Positions 24,020 to 31,877 are shown, counted from the stretch's first letter. The stretch is DNA of 34,699 nt from Pluralibacter sp. (GCF_019237635.1 NZ_JAFAGS010000075.1:1-34699), one strand, 5' to 3'. Notes: generated by a model from the sequence alone, not told the origin. Translations and numbers: made by a program.

Positions 24020-25699
24020 TTACTCCTTATTCGTGGGATCCGGCAGCCGCCAGAAATCAAAAAAGTTAAACCAGTCAAGCGGCGATATCAGCGCGTAGTG
24101 CTCAAGGCGCTGCGCGTAGCGGTCAACGGCCTGTTGCAATGCTGCCTGGCGTGCGTCGCGGGGCAGCGCCAGCGGGGCGGCGAAGCGTTCGCCGTAGACC
24201 CGCAGCTTGCCCTGCTGCTTGAGCGCAAAGATAAGCACCACCGGGCAGCGCAGCACGGAGGCCAGAATAAACGGTCCCTGCGCAAACGGCGCCGGTTGGC
24301 CCATAAAGTCGCTCCACACCACGCGCCAGTCGCCGCCGCGCTGCGGGTTCACGGCGATGCGATCGCCGACGATGGCGACCCACTCTCCCCGGTCGAGCCG
24401 TTCTTTGAGCAGCATGGCGGTATCCGGCCCGATATCGGTTACCGGGATCAGGTTCATGGCCGACTGCGGCGCGGCTTCCTGCATGACCTGCTTAAAACGC
24501 TGGGCATTATCGCTGAACACCAGCGCGGTGATGGGTTTCGTACTAAGCGCGCGGCAGGCTTCGATATCGCCCAGATGCGAGGCGAGGATCAGTTTGCCCT
24601 CGGGCGAGTCCATCTCCAGCGCGGCTTCGGTGCCATCGGCAAAGATCACGTCGCGGCCCGGTTTGAGCTCGCCGCGCCAGCTGGCGATTTTGTCGAGCAT
24701 GGCGTGGCCGAAGCGCAGGAAATGGTGGAAGCTGTTTAACCGCGCAGGCGGAGTCTGGCCGCGTGCGGCGAGCGTGCGGCGCACGCGGGTAAGCCACTGC
24801 TGTGAGGCCTGGCGCTGGGCGGCTGCGGTGAGCCAGTAGACGGCGGTCACCGGCCACAGCAGGCAGGAGAACGCCTTACGACCCAACACGCGCCATACCC
24901 ACAGCATCAGCCGCATCCCCCATAGCCCTTTCAGCTCCTGCTGGCGCGCCCAGTGCGCGTGGCGTCGGCGGGCCAGCAGCGACGGAATGCGCGGCAGCAT
25001 GCCGAGGAACAGCCGGGTGTGCATCCAGGAGATACGCAGGTTGTCCTTCAGCGCGTCAAAATGGGAAAGACCGTCTGCGGGGTAGGTGACCCGCGTAGGC
25101 ACGAAGTAACTGGCGTTGCCCTGCCAGTAGAGGCGCACCATGACCTCTGTGTCGAAGTCCATCCGGTTGCCGAGCGCCACGCGTCCGGCAAGCTGCAGGG
25201 TCGGCGCCACCGGGTAGACGCGAAAACCGCACATGCTGTCTTTGAGCTGTAGCGACAGCGTTTCTATCCATACCCAGACGTGCGTAACCCAGCGGCCGTA
25301 CAGGCGTGAGCGGGGAATGGAATCATCGTAAATCGGCTGGCCGGAAATCAGCGCGTCGGGATGGGTTTGCGCCAGCGCAAGCAGGCGCGGAATATCTTCA
25401 ATGGCGTGCTGGCCGTCGGCATCCACCTGCACCGCATGGCTAAACCCGGCGCGTTGGGCCTCATGCAGACCGCGAACCACCGCCGCGCCCTTGCCGGCGT
25501 TTTGCGCCAGGCGCACCAGCGTAATGCCGTGATGCGTGGCGGCAAGCTGCTCCAGCGTCTGGCGCGTGGCGTCATCGCTGCCATCATCGACGATGATGCA
25601 GGGCAGGTCGACGCCCTGCAGTCGCGCCAGCACCTGCGCCATCATGGCGCCGTGGTTATAGCAGGGAATGAGCACGCATGCGGAGAAGGTCACTGGCAT
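24020..25699 (-). CDS. apeJ: Fused GT2 glycosyltransferase and LpxL-like acyltransferase
   Basis: A 559-residue two-domain protein. Residues 1-240 form a GT2 domain: LIPCYNHG (10-17), IIVDDGSDDATRQ (35-47) and QVDADGQ (91-97) with the D-x-D metal site. After a membrane-associated linker (about 260-295), residues 320-559 form a lysophospholipid/LpxL-type acyltransferase domain, with LASHLGDIEACR (372-383) giving the His375-x4-Glu380 motif. The protein could both glycosylate and acylate the APE lipid, probably at the inner-membrane face. The start is ATG 25699 inside the apeI end (overlap 10 bases), giving MPVTFSACVLIPCYN; the upstream extension of 30 basic residues is judged not translated. 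Its stop overlaps the apeK ribosome site. Confidence 0.87.
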   Translation of the reverse strand: MPVTFSACVLIPCYNHGAMMAQVLARLQGVDLPCIIVDDGSDDATRQTLEQLAATHHGITLVRLAQNAGKGAAVVRGLHEAQRAGFSHAVQVDADGQHAIEDIPRLLALAQTHPDALISGQPIYDDSIPRSRLYGRWVTHVWVWIETLSLQLKDSMCGFRVYPVAPTLQLAGRVALGNRMDFDTEVMVRLYWQGNASYFVPTRVTYPADGLSHFDALKDNLRISWMHTRLFLGMLPRIPSLLARRRHAHWARQQELKGLWGMRLMLWVWRVLGRKAFSCLLWPVTAVYWLTAAAQRQASQQWLTRVRRTLAARGQTPPARLNSFHHFLRFGHAMLDKIASWRGELKPGRDVIFADGTEAALEMDSPEGKLILASHLGDIEACRALSTKPITALVFSDNAQRFKQVMQEAAPQSAMNLIPVTDIGPDTAMLLKERLDRGEWVAIVGDRIAVNPQRGGDWRVVWSDFMGQPAPFAQGPFILASVLRCPVVLIFALKQQGKLRVYGERFAAPLALPRDARQAALQQAVDRYAQRLEHYALISPLDWFNFFDFWRLPDPTNKE

Positions 25700-26043
25700 A
25701 AGCGGATTTTCCCGCTGCTGGCGGCGTGGCGCGCGTCGCCGTCGTGACGCTGGTAGCGGAAGCTGAGGGTCGTGTTTTCGGGCTGCCACGTCAGCGTCAG
25801 CGTCACCGTGCTCTCCGGCAGCTGCGGGGCCTGGAATTTCACGTTTGGGATGCTGTGAAAGCGATAGCCGGGGGCGAGCAGTTCAATGCCGTAGCGGATG
25901 GCCCACTCCACCTGGGCGACGCCCGGCAGCAGCGGCTGGACGGCAAAATGCCCGCGAAACCAGAACATCGCCGGATCGAGCCAGAGATCAATCTCTATCG
26001 TATGAGGCTGAACCTGTCGCCGGGCGACTTCATGGGGCATCAT
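25690..26043 (-). CDS. apeI: APE 3-hydroxyacyl-ACP dehydratase subunit (FabA/FabZ-like)
   Basis: A 117-residue hotdog protein. WFRGHFAVQPLLPGVAQVEW (28-47) is the FabA/FabZ core G-H-F-x-x-x-P-x-L-P-G-V with catalytic-position His32; Glu46 follows. In published APE work ApeI pairs with ApeP as an active dehydratase. It is short because the N-terminal helix of FabZ is absent. The start has two ATGs (26043, 26040); both overlap the apeH end (14 bases shared). It overlaps apeJ by 10 bases. Order and coupling fit the APE operon. Confidence 0.87.
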   Translation of the reverse strand: MMPHEVARRQVQPHTIEIDLWLDPAMFWFRGHFAVQPLLPGVAQVEWAIRYGIELLAPGYRFHSIPNVKFQAPQLPESTVTLTLTWQPENTTLSFRYQRHDGDARHAASSGKIRLCQ

Positions 26044-27376
26044 TGAATAACTCCTGTAGCTTGTCGTACACGCGTTTGTTCATGCTGTTGACCGGAATCG
26101 CCTCGACGATGCGCCAGCAGCGCGGTATCGCTACCGGCTCCAGCCAGCGGCGCAGCGCCTGGCGCCACTGCCGTTCGGTTTCGCCGGGATGCTGCCGCCA
26201 CTGCGCCCGGGTCGTTTCATCGAGCACCAGCACCGCCCCGGTGGTCTGGCGGCTGCGGTGAAGCAGCGCCACGACCGCCACGTCGCGGACGCCCTCCAGG
26301 GCGCGCAGGCGTTGTTCAACGTCGCTGAGCGAAACGCGCTTTTCTTCAATTTTCACCACCCGATCGCGGCGTCCGGCAATGCGAAAGCCGTCGCTGACAA
26401 ACTCCAGCCTGTCGTCGAGCGGCAGACCGTCGCTATCGGCAATCAGCGGCGACAGCACGCGCCAGCCGTCACCTTCCGCCCGCAGGATAACGTCAGGAAA
26501 CAGCTGCCAGGCGGTGCTGTTGTCGGTGCGCTGGCGCCAGGCGATGATGCCCGTCTCGGTGCTGCCGTAGATTTCATCGGCCCAGACGTTGCACCAGGCC
26601 GCGACCTGTTTAACGTCAGGCCAGGCAAACGTGCCGCCCGCTGAGAGCAAAAATGCCAGCGGCGGGGGCGTGAGAGTAGGGTCAAGCCGCTTGAGAAACG
26701 CCGGGCTGCTGATAAAGGCGTAGGTATGGTCGTGGTCGAGCGCCGCCAGCTGCTCCGGAAATTGCAGCATGGCGGCATGCAGCGGCAGGCCCAGCGCCAT
26801 CGGCATAAACAGGCGAAACGTCAGACCGTAGAGGTGCTGCGGTGTGACGGAGGAGACCACGCGGCAGCCGTCGAGCCGGGCGGCAAAACGTCCGGCCACC
26901 AGTGCGGCCTCGGCGTCCAGCAGGGAGACCGGTTTGACCACCCTCTGCGGTATACCCGTCGAGCCGGAGGTGTAGAGCTCAATGGTCGCATCCGGAGCTA
27001 CCGGCGGCAGAGGATGCGCGGCATGCTCGCCGTATCCCACGGTGACCACCGTTTTGCTGAAGTCGACAGGCGTCTCGTTGACTGCGCCGTCGAGATGGTC
27101 GCGCTGCTCTTCAAGCCATGCCGGACGCTGATGGCCCGGGATGACCGGCGTTTTCCCGCTGTGCAGCAGCGCCAGCAGGGCGACAAGGAACAGATAGCTG
27201 TTTTCCACGCACAGCGCCCAGCGCGTGCCGGGTTGAGCCTGTAACCGGGCCTGCAGGTGAGCGACATCGCCGCGCAGGTCTCCCAGCGTCCACTGCTGCG
27301 CGCCTTGCCAGGCGATCAGCGTATCGTCAGGCCTGTCTGTACTTAACCATTGTGAGAGCGGAAGCGTCCTGCTCAT
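26030..27376 (-). CDS. apeH: Acyl/aryl-AMP ligase loading the APE starter
   Basis: A 448-residue ANL-superfamily adenylating enzyme. In described APE systems ApeH activates 4-hydroxybenzoate with ATP and loads it on a carrier protein. IELYTSGSTGIPQRVVK (132-148) is the phosphate-binding loop (Gln in place of the usual Lys after Pro), DEIYGSTETGII is the adenine motif, and DDRLEFVSDGFRIAGRRDRVVK is the hinge Asp/Arg region, with PVNSMNKRVYDKL near the end giving the A10 lysine. A much longer frame starts 55 codons upstream within apeG; the ATG 27376, overlapping the apeG stop (ATGA), is preferred because MSRTLPLSQWLS begins the domain. It overlaps apeI by 14 bases. Confidence 0.88.
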   Translation of the reverse strand: MSRTLPLSQWLSTDRPDDTLIAWQGAQQWTLGDLRGDVAHLQARLQAQPGTRWALCVENSYLFLVALLALLHSGKTPVIPGHQRPAWLEEQRDHLDGAVNETPVDFSKTVVTVGYGEHAAHPLPPVAPDATIELYTSGSTGIPQRVVKPVSLLDAEAALVAGRFAARLDGCRVVSSVTPQHLYGLTFRLFMPMALGLPLHAAMLQFPEQLAALDHDHTYAFISSPAFLKRLDPTLTPPPLAFLLSAGGTFAWPDVKQVAAWCNVWADEIYGSTETGIIAWRQRTDNSTAWQLFPDVILRAEGDGWRVLSPLIADSDGLPLDDRLEFVSDGFRIAGRRDRVVKIEEKRVSLSDVEQRLRALEGVRDVAVVALLHRSRQTTGAVLVLDETTRAQWRQHPGETERQWRQALRRWLEPVAIPRCWRIVEAIPVNSMNKRVYDKLQELFNDAP

Positions 27377-27954
27377 AAGTGTTCCCGTTTTCTGACCCGT
27401 TGGCGCACCCACCACTCGCCGGCCATCAGCAGGCCGATCATCACGTAGGAGATAGCGCCGTTCCACGCCGACCAGAGTCGCATATCGCCATACGCTGCGG
27501 TCAGCAGCGCAATCGAACCGTTGGCGATAAAAAACAGGCACCAGACGCGGGTAACGTTACGGGTGTAGCGTATGGCGGCGGGCGGTAAATCAGGTTCACG
27601 CAGACGGGCGATGCGCTCGACGAGCGGCATGGATGTCCACAGTGAACTGCCAAACACCGTCAGCAGCGCAAAATTAATAACAACCGGGTAGTAAAGCAGC
27701 CACTGGTGGCTTTTGAGTATCCAGCTTGCAGCGCACAGAGCCGCGCCCAGTAGCGCGGTCGTCAGCGTAAGATAACGCAGCGGCCCGGCTTCGCGCCGCG
27801 TTTGCCAGAAGCGCAGCAAAAACACCAGTGCAAAAAGCGGTAAAAGCCAGTTCAGGCTGTTGTGCGCCAGACCGATGCTGACAGCGAACGGCCAGGCGAT
27901 AATCGTCACTACCGCCAGCAGCCGAAGCGCCTGCTGTGCGTGCTTCCCGGTCAT
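27373..27954 (-). CDS. apeG: APE cluster inner-membrane protein (COG4648)
   Basis: A 193-residue protein with about six membrane helices (near 12-30, 36-50, 63-80, 86-103, 138-155, 162-178) and a basic C-terminal tail RQRVRKREHL. It belongs to the small membrane family COG4648 found with fatty-acid-like synthases in APE clusters; the biochemical role is not known. It begins six bases after the apeF stop and overlaps apeH by ATGA. A membrane anchor for the synthase complex is one possible role, offered as inference only. Confidence 0.8.
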   Translation of the reverse strand: MTGKHAQQALRLLAVVTIIAWPFAVSIGLAHNSLNWLLPLFALVFLLRFWQTRREAGPLRYLTLTTALLGAALCAASWILKSHQWLLYYPVVINFALLTVFGSSLWTSMPLVERIARLREPDLPPAAIRYTRNVTRVWCLFFIANGSIALLTAAYGDMRLWSAWNGAISYVMIGLLMAGEWWVRQRVRKREHL

Positions 27955-27960
27955 GACGCG

Positions 27961-28212
27961 TCAGGCGTCCGGTAACATACGGTCTACCGCATCCACCACG
28001 TCCTGCACGGTACGCACCGACTTAAACTCCTCGGGCTTGATTTTCTTACCGGTTCTTTTCTGCAGATGCACGATCATGTCAACGGCGTCGATACTGTCGA
28101 GATCCAGGTCCTCATTCAGGCGGGATTCCGGTGTAATGTCCTGGGGATCGATTTCAAACAGGTCGCTAAGCAGCGTTGAGACCTCGACGTAGAGGGTGTG
28201 TTGTTTTGTCAT
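27961..28212 (-). CDS. apeF: APE acyl carrier protein 2
   Basis: An 83-residue acyl carrier protein. EDLDLDSIDAVDMIV holds the attachment serine Ser40 within D-S-I-D, the site for phosphopantetheine, probably added by AcpT. Helices II and III carry the acidic residues usual for ACPs, although KRTGKKIKPEEFK makes the third part basic. The start is ATG 28212: the longer frame of 118 codons starts inside apeE and would add 35 residues unlike an ACP. The gap to apeE is 13 bases. Two different ACPs in tandem may divide starter loading and elongation. Confidence 0.9.
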   Translation of the reverse strand: MTKQHTLYVEVSTLLSDLFEIDPQDITPESRLNEDLDLDSIDAVDMIVHLQKRTGKKIKPEEFKSVRTVQDVVDAVDRMLPDA

Positions 28213-28225
28213 AACGAACTCGTTT

Positions 28226-28486
28226 TCAGGCACGCTGTGCGTGGATATAAGACGCCAGAGTGGCAACGGAGTAGAAGTGCTGGCGCACCTCTTCGCTTTC
28301 GGCGGAGAGCACCACACCGTACTGGTTTTTCACCGCCAGGCCCAGTTCGAGCGCGTCGATGGAGTCCAGTCCTAAGCCGTCGCCAAACAAAGGGGCATCG
28401 GTGTCGATATCGTCCGCTGACAGTTCATCAAGGTTTAGGGTACTGATGATGAGGTTTTTAATTTCCAGATAGAGCGATTGCATCAT
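28226..28486 (-). CDS. apeE: APE acyl carrier protein 1
   Basis: An 86-residue acyl carrier protein. LFGDGLGLDSIDALELGLAV holds Ser42 in D-S-I-D. It is acidic, four-helix in pattern and normal in length. AGGAG precedes two adjacent ATGs; the first (28486) overlaps the apeD stop (TAATG) with a gap of only three bases to AGGAG, the second (28483) has the better six-base spacing, so the protein may be one residue shorter. Together with ApeF it carries the starter and growing polyene. Both are expected substrates of AcpT, encoded at the end of the same operon. Confidence 0.91.
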   Translation of the reverse strand: MMQSLYLEIKNLIISTLNLDELSADDIDTDAPLFGDGLGLDSIDALELGLAVKNQYGVVLSAESEEVRQHFYSVATLASYIHAQRA

Positions 28487-29268
28487 TAACTCCTGGCAAA
28501 ATAGTGTAACTGACGCAGCAGTTGTCGGTTTAGCTGCCGTGCGGCTACCGTCGGTTCTTGTTGTGCTGCGTCGTAAAAATCGCGGGTGGCGATCCGCTCA
28601 CGCACTTCCACCACAAAATGCGGTTTGGTGGGCGGGGCATCATACCATTTGCTGTGTTTATCCAGCATGCGTTCAGTGCAGCGGATGGTGACCACGCGGA
28701 CATCGCAACCGCAACGGATGGCGATATTGGCCGCGCCGCGCTGTAGCTTCATCTCTTCGCCCGGACGCGTACGGGTGCCCTCCGGGAAAATGAGGATCGT
28801 ATCGCCGCGGGCCAGGCGCTGGCGGCTGGCGGGCAGCAGCGTGTCGCCCTGGCTGTTAACCAGATAGTCCGCGCTGCGGATAACGCCGCTGACGAACGGG
28901 TTGCTCAGCAGCGCGCTTTTCACCAGACAGTCTGTCTCCGGCATGACGGACGCCAGCATCACATAGTCAATCAGCGACGGGTGGTTGGCCACCACCAGGC
29001 AGCCGCTGTCCTGGCGTAACGCCTCGACGCCGCGAATTTCGTAGTCCAGCACGCCGACGCTTTTTACCACCCAGAGGAAAAAGCGAAAGCTGGCGGCGAT
29101 GCTGCGGCGAGCCAGACGGCGGCGGCGCTGCGCGTCGCGTACGACGAGCAAGAGAATATTAAACCAGATTAACGACAGCAGCAGACCGCCGATACCGAAG
29201 AGCGTAAAGCACGCTCCGGTCATCAGCGCCCGCCAGAGGCGGTTCAATGTGGCGAAAGGGCGGCGCAT
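28486..29268 (-). CDS. apeD: 1-acyl-sn-glycerol-3-phosphate-type acyltransferase of the APE cluster
   Basis: A 260-residue membrane-bound acyltransferase of the PlsC family. A hydrophobic N-terminal region (about 12-45) anchors it. VVANHPSLIDYVM gives the catalytic H-x4-D (His96 and Asp101), and IFPEGTRTRPG (160-170) is the second PlsC block. It likely acylates a glycerol-like or other acceptor that anchors the aryl polyene in the membrane. The start is ATG 29268 (overlap TAATG with apeC, GGAG six bases upstream) rather than the ATG six codons upstream, which overlaps apeC further. It shares one base with apeE. Confidence 0.88.
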   Translation of the reverse strand: MRRPFATLNRLWRALMTGACFTLFGIGGLLLSLIWFNILLLVVRDAQRRRRLARRSIAASFRFFLWVVKSVGVLDYEIRGVEALRQDSGCLVVANHPSLIDYVMLASVMPETDCLVKSALLSNPFVSGVIRSADYLVNSQGDTLLPASRQRLARGDTILIFPEGTRTRPGEEMKLQRGAANIAIRCGCDVRVVTIRCTERMLDKHSKWYDAPPTKPHFVVEVRERIATRDFYDAAQQEPTVAARQLNRQLLRQLHYFARS

Positions 29269-29987
29269 TATCGGCTCCAGCGCCATTGCGTTGTTTCACC
29301 GCGAAGGGTGAACTGCGGCGCGTTGTTCAGGTAGTGCTGTAAAAACTGCAGGCTTTGCGGCAGCGCGGGTTCGGCGTCATCGCCGCCGGGCGATGCGGCG
29401 CAGGTCAGGGTGTTTCCGGCTTCAAAGACCAGGGCGACCGCCCAGGGCCAGGTCGGCATCGTGGGCGGCAGCGCAGAGTGGTAAAACGCGGGCAGTGCGC
29501 CATCAAAGTCGACCATCAGCACGCGCTGGTGTCCCGCATGCAACAGGCTTAGCACCTCCAGCAACCCCTGCTGGAAGGTATCCCTGCCAGCGGAAAGCGA
29601 CGATGACACCAGCGGTTTTTGCGCCACAATCGTCAGGTTGCCGACGGCGGAGTTATGCACGGAAAGCGCAAAATCGGTCGGGGAGACGGCCTGATGGGTC
29701 GCCAGCGCTGCCAGAATCCGGTAGTTGCGCTCCAGTTCGCCGTGGCGGCTGGTATAGAGCACCGCGTCAATGGCATGTTTGCGCACCATCGACAGGCCGC
29801 ACTCTACCGCCAGCTTGCTGCCGGAGCTCAGGCGGCGGGCCGTCATCATCGGCAGCGCGGTGAGCTTTGCCTGCGGCGCTGCCGGGTCAATGGGCGCATG
29901 CTGTTGCGCCCAGGCGCGCCACTGGTCCGGGTCGCTAAGCCCGGGGGCCATGGCCTGCCAGTCGGTGAGGTGTAGTGCAAATTTCAT
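29268..29987 (-). CDS. apeC: Ketosynthase-like chain-length-factor protein
   Basis: A 239-residue protein matching the N-terminal half of beta-ketoacyl synthases only. Where active ketosynthases have a T-A-C-S core, ApeC reads VSSSLSAGRDTFQQG (127-141) with no cysteine, and no HGT or GH histidine loops are present. In published APE work ApeC pairs with ApeO as the chain-length-factor-like partner, and the lack of cysteine fits that. It starts 28 bases after apeB and shares one base with apeD. It is shorter than a classic chain length factor (about 400 residues), so it may be a structural, not catalytic, subunit. Confidence 0.84.
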   Translation of the reverse strand: MKFALHLTDWQAMAPGLSDPDQWRAWAQQHAPIDPAAPQAKLTALPMMTARRLSSGSKLAVECGLSMVRKHAIDAVLYTSRHGELERNYRILAALATHQAVSPTDFALSVHNSAVGNLTIVAQKPLVSSSLSAGRDTFQQGLLEVLSLLHAGHQRVLMVDFDGALPAFYHSALPPTMPTWPWAVALVFEAGNTLTCAASPGGDDAEPALPQSLQFLQHYLNNAPQFTLRGETTQWRWSR

Positions 29988-30015
29988 CAGTGTGCGTCTG
30001 TCGTCGTTGTTGCTT

Positions 30016-31101
30016 TTACTCTTTTTTTGTCCGGCATATTAATAGGGTATGCCCAACGCCAAGGTTATCGTGGCGTGCTTCCACCCAAAATCCGGCCGTT
30101 TCCAGATAGTGGTAAAATTTTTCTGCGCTGTAGAAACGGCTATTCCCGTTTGCCATGCAGGTAAAATAAAGCGATGACGCATTCAGGCTAAACGACGCGG
30201 CTTCGAATTTCTGTGCATCCCAGAAGAGTTCCATGATGCACAGACGAGCGTCGGGCTTCATAACGCCCGCAACGCGTGCGAGCATGGCGATAATCTGTTC
30301 TGGCGAAAAGCAGTCGAGAAACTGGCTCATCCACCAGATGTCGGCATCGGCAGGCAGGGACGCATCGCTAAGCATATCTACAGAATGATAGCTAATACGA
30401 TGAGATAATCCTGCATTTGCGATAGTTGCCTGTGCCAGCGTAATTTGTTGCGGTAAATCCAGAATCGAGACGGCAACGTTTTCGTCATATCGACAACAGC
30501 GCATTGCCCATTTTCCGGTATTACCGCCTACATCGTACAATGTTGTCGGCTGGCTGGCGAATATATATGGCAAGGCGGCGTCAAATGCGGCATCAGAATA
30601 GTAATGGTCAAAAGCGAACCAGCTTTTTTGCGCCGCCGCAGGCAATTCCGATAGCGCAGGGTAAATGGTGGGCCAGTCGCCAAAAACTTTTAATCCTTCC
30701 GGCTTCTCGCCATGAAGCGATTGGTGCAGAGAGAAAAGCCCCTGATAACAAACATCATGGGTGAAATCCATATTTACCCGGGTCATATTATCGTGAAGTA
30801 AAAAATGGCCAATCTTTGCCAGATAATAACGTCCCTGATGATGGGTTACAATTCGTCCGCTCAGACCCATATCCAACAAAACGCTGACGGCATATTCGCT
30901 AAGGGTGCTGTATTCCGTTATATCCGCAAGCGTCGCCCCTGATTTTCCGCAATCGTCGAGACAGCGTAATATGCCAGAGTCGCGCAGGCAGCGGGCCGTC
31001 TGGAAAAGCATTGGCGCAAAGGCGATGCGCTGCGCTTCGGTAATCGCCTCCAGCGCGCTGAGAGTGTCCTTTTCGTACATGAGGGGAGAGACCTGTTTCA
31101 T
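30016..31101 (-). CDS. apeB: SAM-dependent O-methyltransferase of the APE cluster
   Basis: A 361-residue class I methyltransferase of the caffeate/OMT-like type: an N-terminal winged-helix dimerisation region (about 10-100), then TTLYDVGGNTGKWAMRC (187-202), in which DVGGNTG binds SAM, and VSILDLPQQI as the second motif. It probably methylates the aryl head group of the APE pigment. ATG 31101 lacks a clean ribosome site (ACGG directly before it), and a second ATG seven codons on is no better. Its base composition is less GC-rich than the neighbouring ape genes, especially in the middle, which could mean a separate origin. The gap to apeA is 51 bases and holds a hairpin. Confidence 0.85.
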   Translation of the reverse strand: MKQVSPLMYEKDTLSALEAITEAQRIAFAPMLFQTARCLRDSGILRCLDDCGKSGATLADITEYSTLSEYAVSVLLDMGLSGRIVTHHQGRYYLAKIGHFLLHDNMTRVNMDFTHDVCYQGLFSLHQSLHGEKPEGLKVFGDWPTIYPALSELPAAAQKSWFAFDHYYSDAAFDAALPYIFASQPTTLYDVGGNTGKWAMRCCRYDENVAVSILDLPQQITLAQATIANAGLSHRISYHSVDMLSDASLPADADIWWMSQFLDCFSPEQIIAMLARVAGVMKPDARLCIMELFWDAQKFEAASFSLNASSLYFTCMANGNSRFYSAEKFYHYLETAGFWVEARHDNLGVGHTLLICRTKKE

Positions 31102-31126
31102 TCCGTGCTAACGCAGGAGATAAAGC

Positions 31127-31143
31127 GGGCCGCCTGGCGACCC
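31127..31143 (-). terminator. Hairpin between apeA and apeB
   Basis: GGGTCGCC and GGCGGCCC (minus strand) pair fully, with one G-U pair, around a single A; the real loop will be about five bases. It lies between the apeA stop and apeB start. With no U tract it is more likely an mRNA stability or processing element that sets different levels for apeA and the rest. Confidence 0.35.
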
Positions 31144-31152
31144 GTTGCGATA

Positions 31153-31542
31153 TTACAGCTGTGCGCCTGCGGAGAGGTTTAACTGGATATTCTGGTTGAG
31201 ATTCTGTACCCAACGGTTGTAGCTTTTATGGATCTGACCGCCTGACGCCATCAGGTTCAGACTGCTGACATAGTTGATTGAATAGCGGGTCGCGGAATAC
31301 GGGATGCTGATCTCCGCGACGTGGTCGCGTGCCTGCAGGCGACCCTTAATGATGCCGGGACCTGCATCGGACATGACCCATTGGCGGCTCAGTCCAGCCT
31401 TAAGAATGGCGGCGCGTACCTGCGCTTCCGTGTGGCCTGCGCTGACGGTGCTCTTTACCTGCGTGACGGGCGCCGTGCGCGCACAGCCTGCCAGAAGTCC
31501 TACGATTGCCGCTGCGGCTACCCACTTAATCATTTTTTTCAT
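31153..31542 (-). CDS. apeA: Small lipoprotein, first gene of the APE operon
   Basis: A 129-residue predicted lipoprotein. MKKMIKWVAAAAIVGLLAGC has a basic start, hydrophobic core and lipobox LLAGC with Cys20; the next residues (Ala-Arg) do not hold it in the inner membrane, so outer-membrane sorting is expected. The mature protein is polar, with no family recognised with certainty. The start is ATG 31542 because GGAG lies six bases upstream; ATGs at 31572 and 31554 give a non-signal extension. It is first in the operon by position and likely joins ApeN in APE surface placement. The symbol is given from published operon order. Confidence 0.78.
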   Translation of the reverse strand: MKKMIKWVAAAAIVGLLAGCARTAPVTQVKSTVSAGHTEAQVRAAILKAGLSRQWVMSDAGPGIIKGRLQARDHVAEISIPYSATRYSINYVSSLNLMASGGQIHKSYNRWVQNLNQNIQLNLSAGAQL

Positions 31543-31616
31543 CAAAAACTCCATCTCAATTGAATGAAACAATTACCCGAAACATTGGCGAATACGGATG
31601 CATCATCTGCAGGTTA

Positions 31617-31630
31617 TTTATCCGGATAAA
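31617..31630. promoter_or_regulatory. 14-bp palindrome in the ape leader, possible operator
   Basis: TTTATCCGGATAAA is a perfect palindrome, with partly symmetric GGTT/AACC flanks outside it. It lies about 75 bases before apeA and downstream of the proposed -10, where a bound repressor could block transcription. No known regulator is assigned. Confidence 0.4.
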
Positions 31631-31692
31631 CCATGGATGAGCACTTAAGATAAATTTATTATTATCAATGGGTTTAATGTGCTTGTTGCGAA

Positions 31693-31721
31693 ATGATAAA
31701 GGAATGCGAATATCCCGGCAA
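31693..31721 (-). promoter_or_regulatory. Candidate sigma-70 promoter of the ape operon
   Basis: On the minus strand TTGCCG (31716-31721), a 17-base spacer and TATCAT (31693-31698) fit a sigma-70 promoter with four of six matches in each hexamer. Transcription would start near 31686, leaving a leader of about 145 bases before apeA. Confidence 0.4.
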
Positions 31722-31832
31722 GCCAAAAATATAAGACGAGAAATAGTGAGAGGGGAATTTCCGTTAAGTGAATAAGGCCGGGGGTAAAGAAACACATATG
31801 CCTGAATCTTTATTTGCGAATAAAATAAAGAA

Positions 31833-31857
31833 GCCCTCGCTTTTAGAAAACGAGGGC
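31833..31857 (-). terminator. Terminator of dcrB
   Basis: GCCCTCG (31833-31839) and CGAGGGC (31851-31857) form a 7-bp stem extended by TTT/AAA pairs; on the minus strand it is followed by CTTCTTTATTTTATT. It lies 21 bases after the dcrB stop and separates dcrB from the ape operon. Confidence 0.8.
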
Positions 31858-31877
31858 CTCCGCGTCAACGAATGAAA

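Larger units (their letters stand above)
31543..31877. other. AT-rich intergenic region between dcrB and apeA
   Basis: A stretch of 335 bases, markedly richer in A+T than both sides. It contains the likely ape promoter (31693-31721), a 14-bp palindrome (31617-31630) and the dcrB terminator (31833-31857). A 79-codon minus-strand frame (31556-31795) has no signal, family match or ribosome site and is not called. Confidence 0.6.

Noticed and set aside
25700-25789. N-terminal extension of apeJ into apeI
   Set aside because: Thirty strongly basic residues unlike any GT2 start; ATG 25699 gives the normal beginning.
27377-27541. N-terminal extension of apeH into apeG
   Set aside because: Its 55 residues are the out-of-frame reading of apeG; the ATGA overlap start fits the operon pattern.
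16504-31542. Polyunsaturated fatty acid or ordinary type II fatty acid synthase cluster
   Set aside because: The aryl-AMP ligase, paired ACPs, chain-length-factor-like ApeC, LolA-like protein, MMPL exporter and gene order match aryl polyene clusters instead.
31556-31795. 79-codon minus-strand frame before apeA
   Set aside because: It covers the proposed ape promoter and palindrome and has no protein features.
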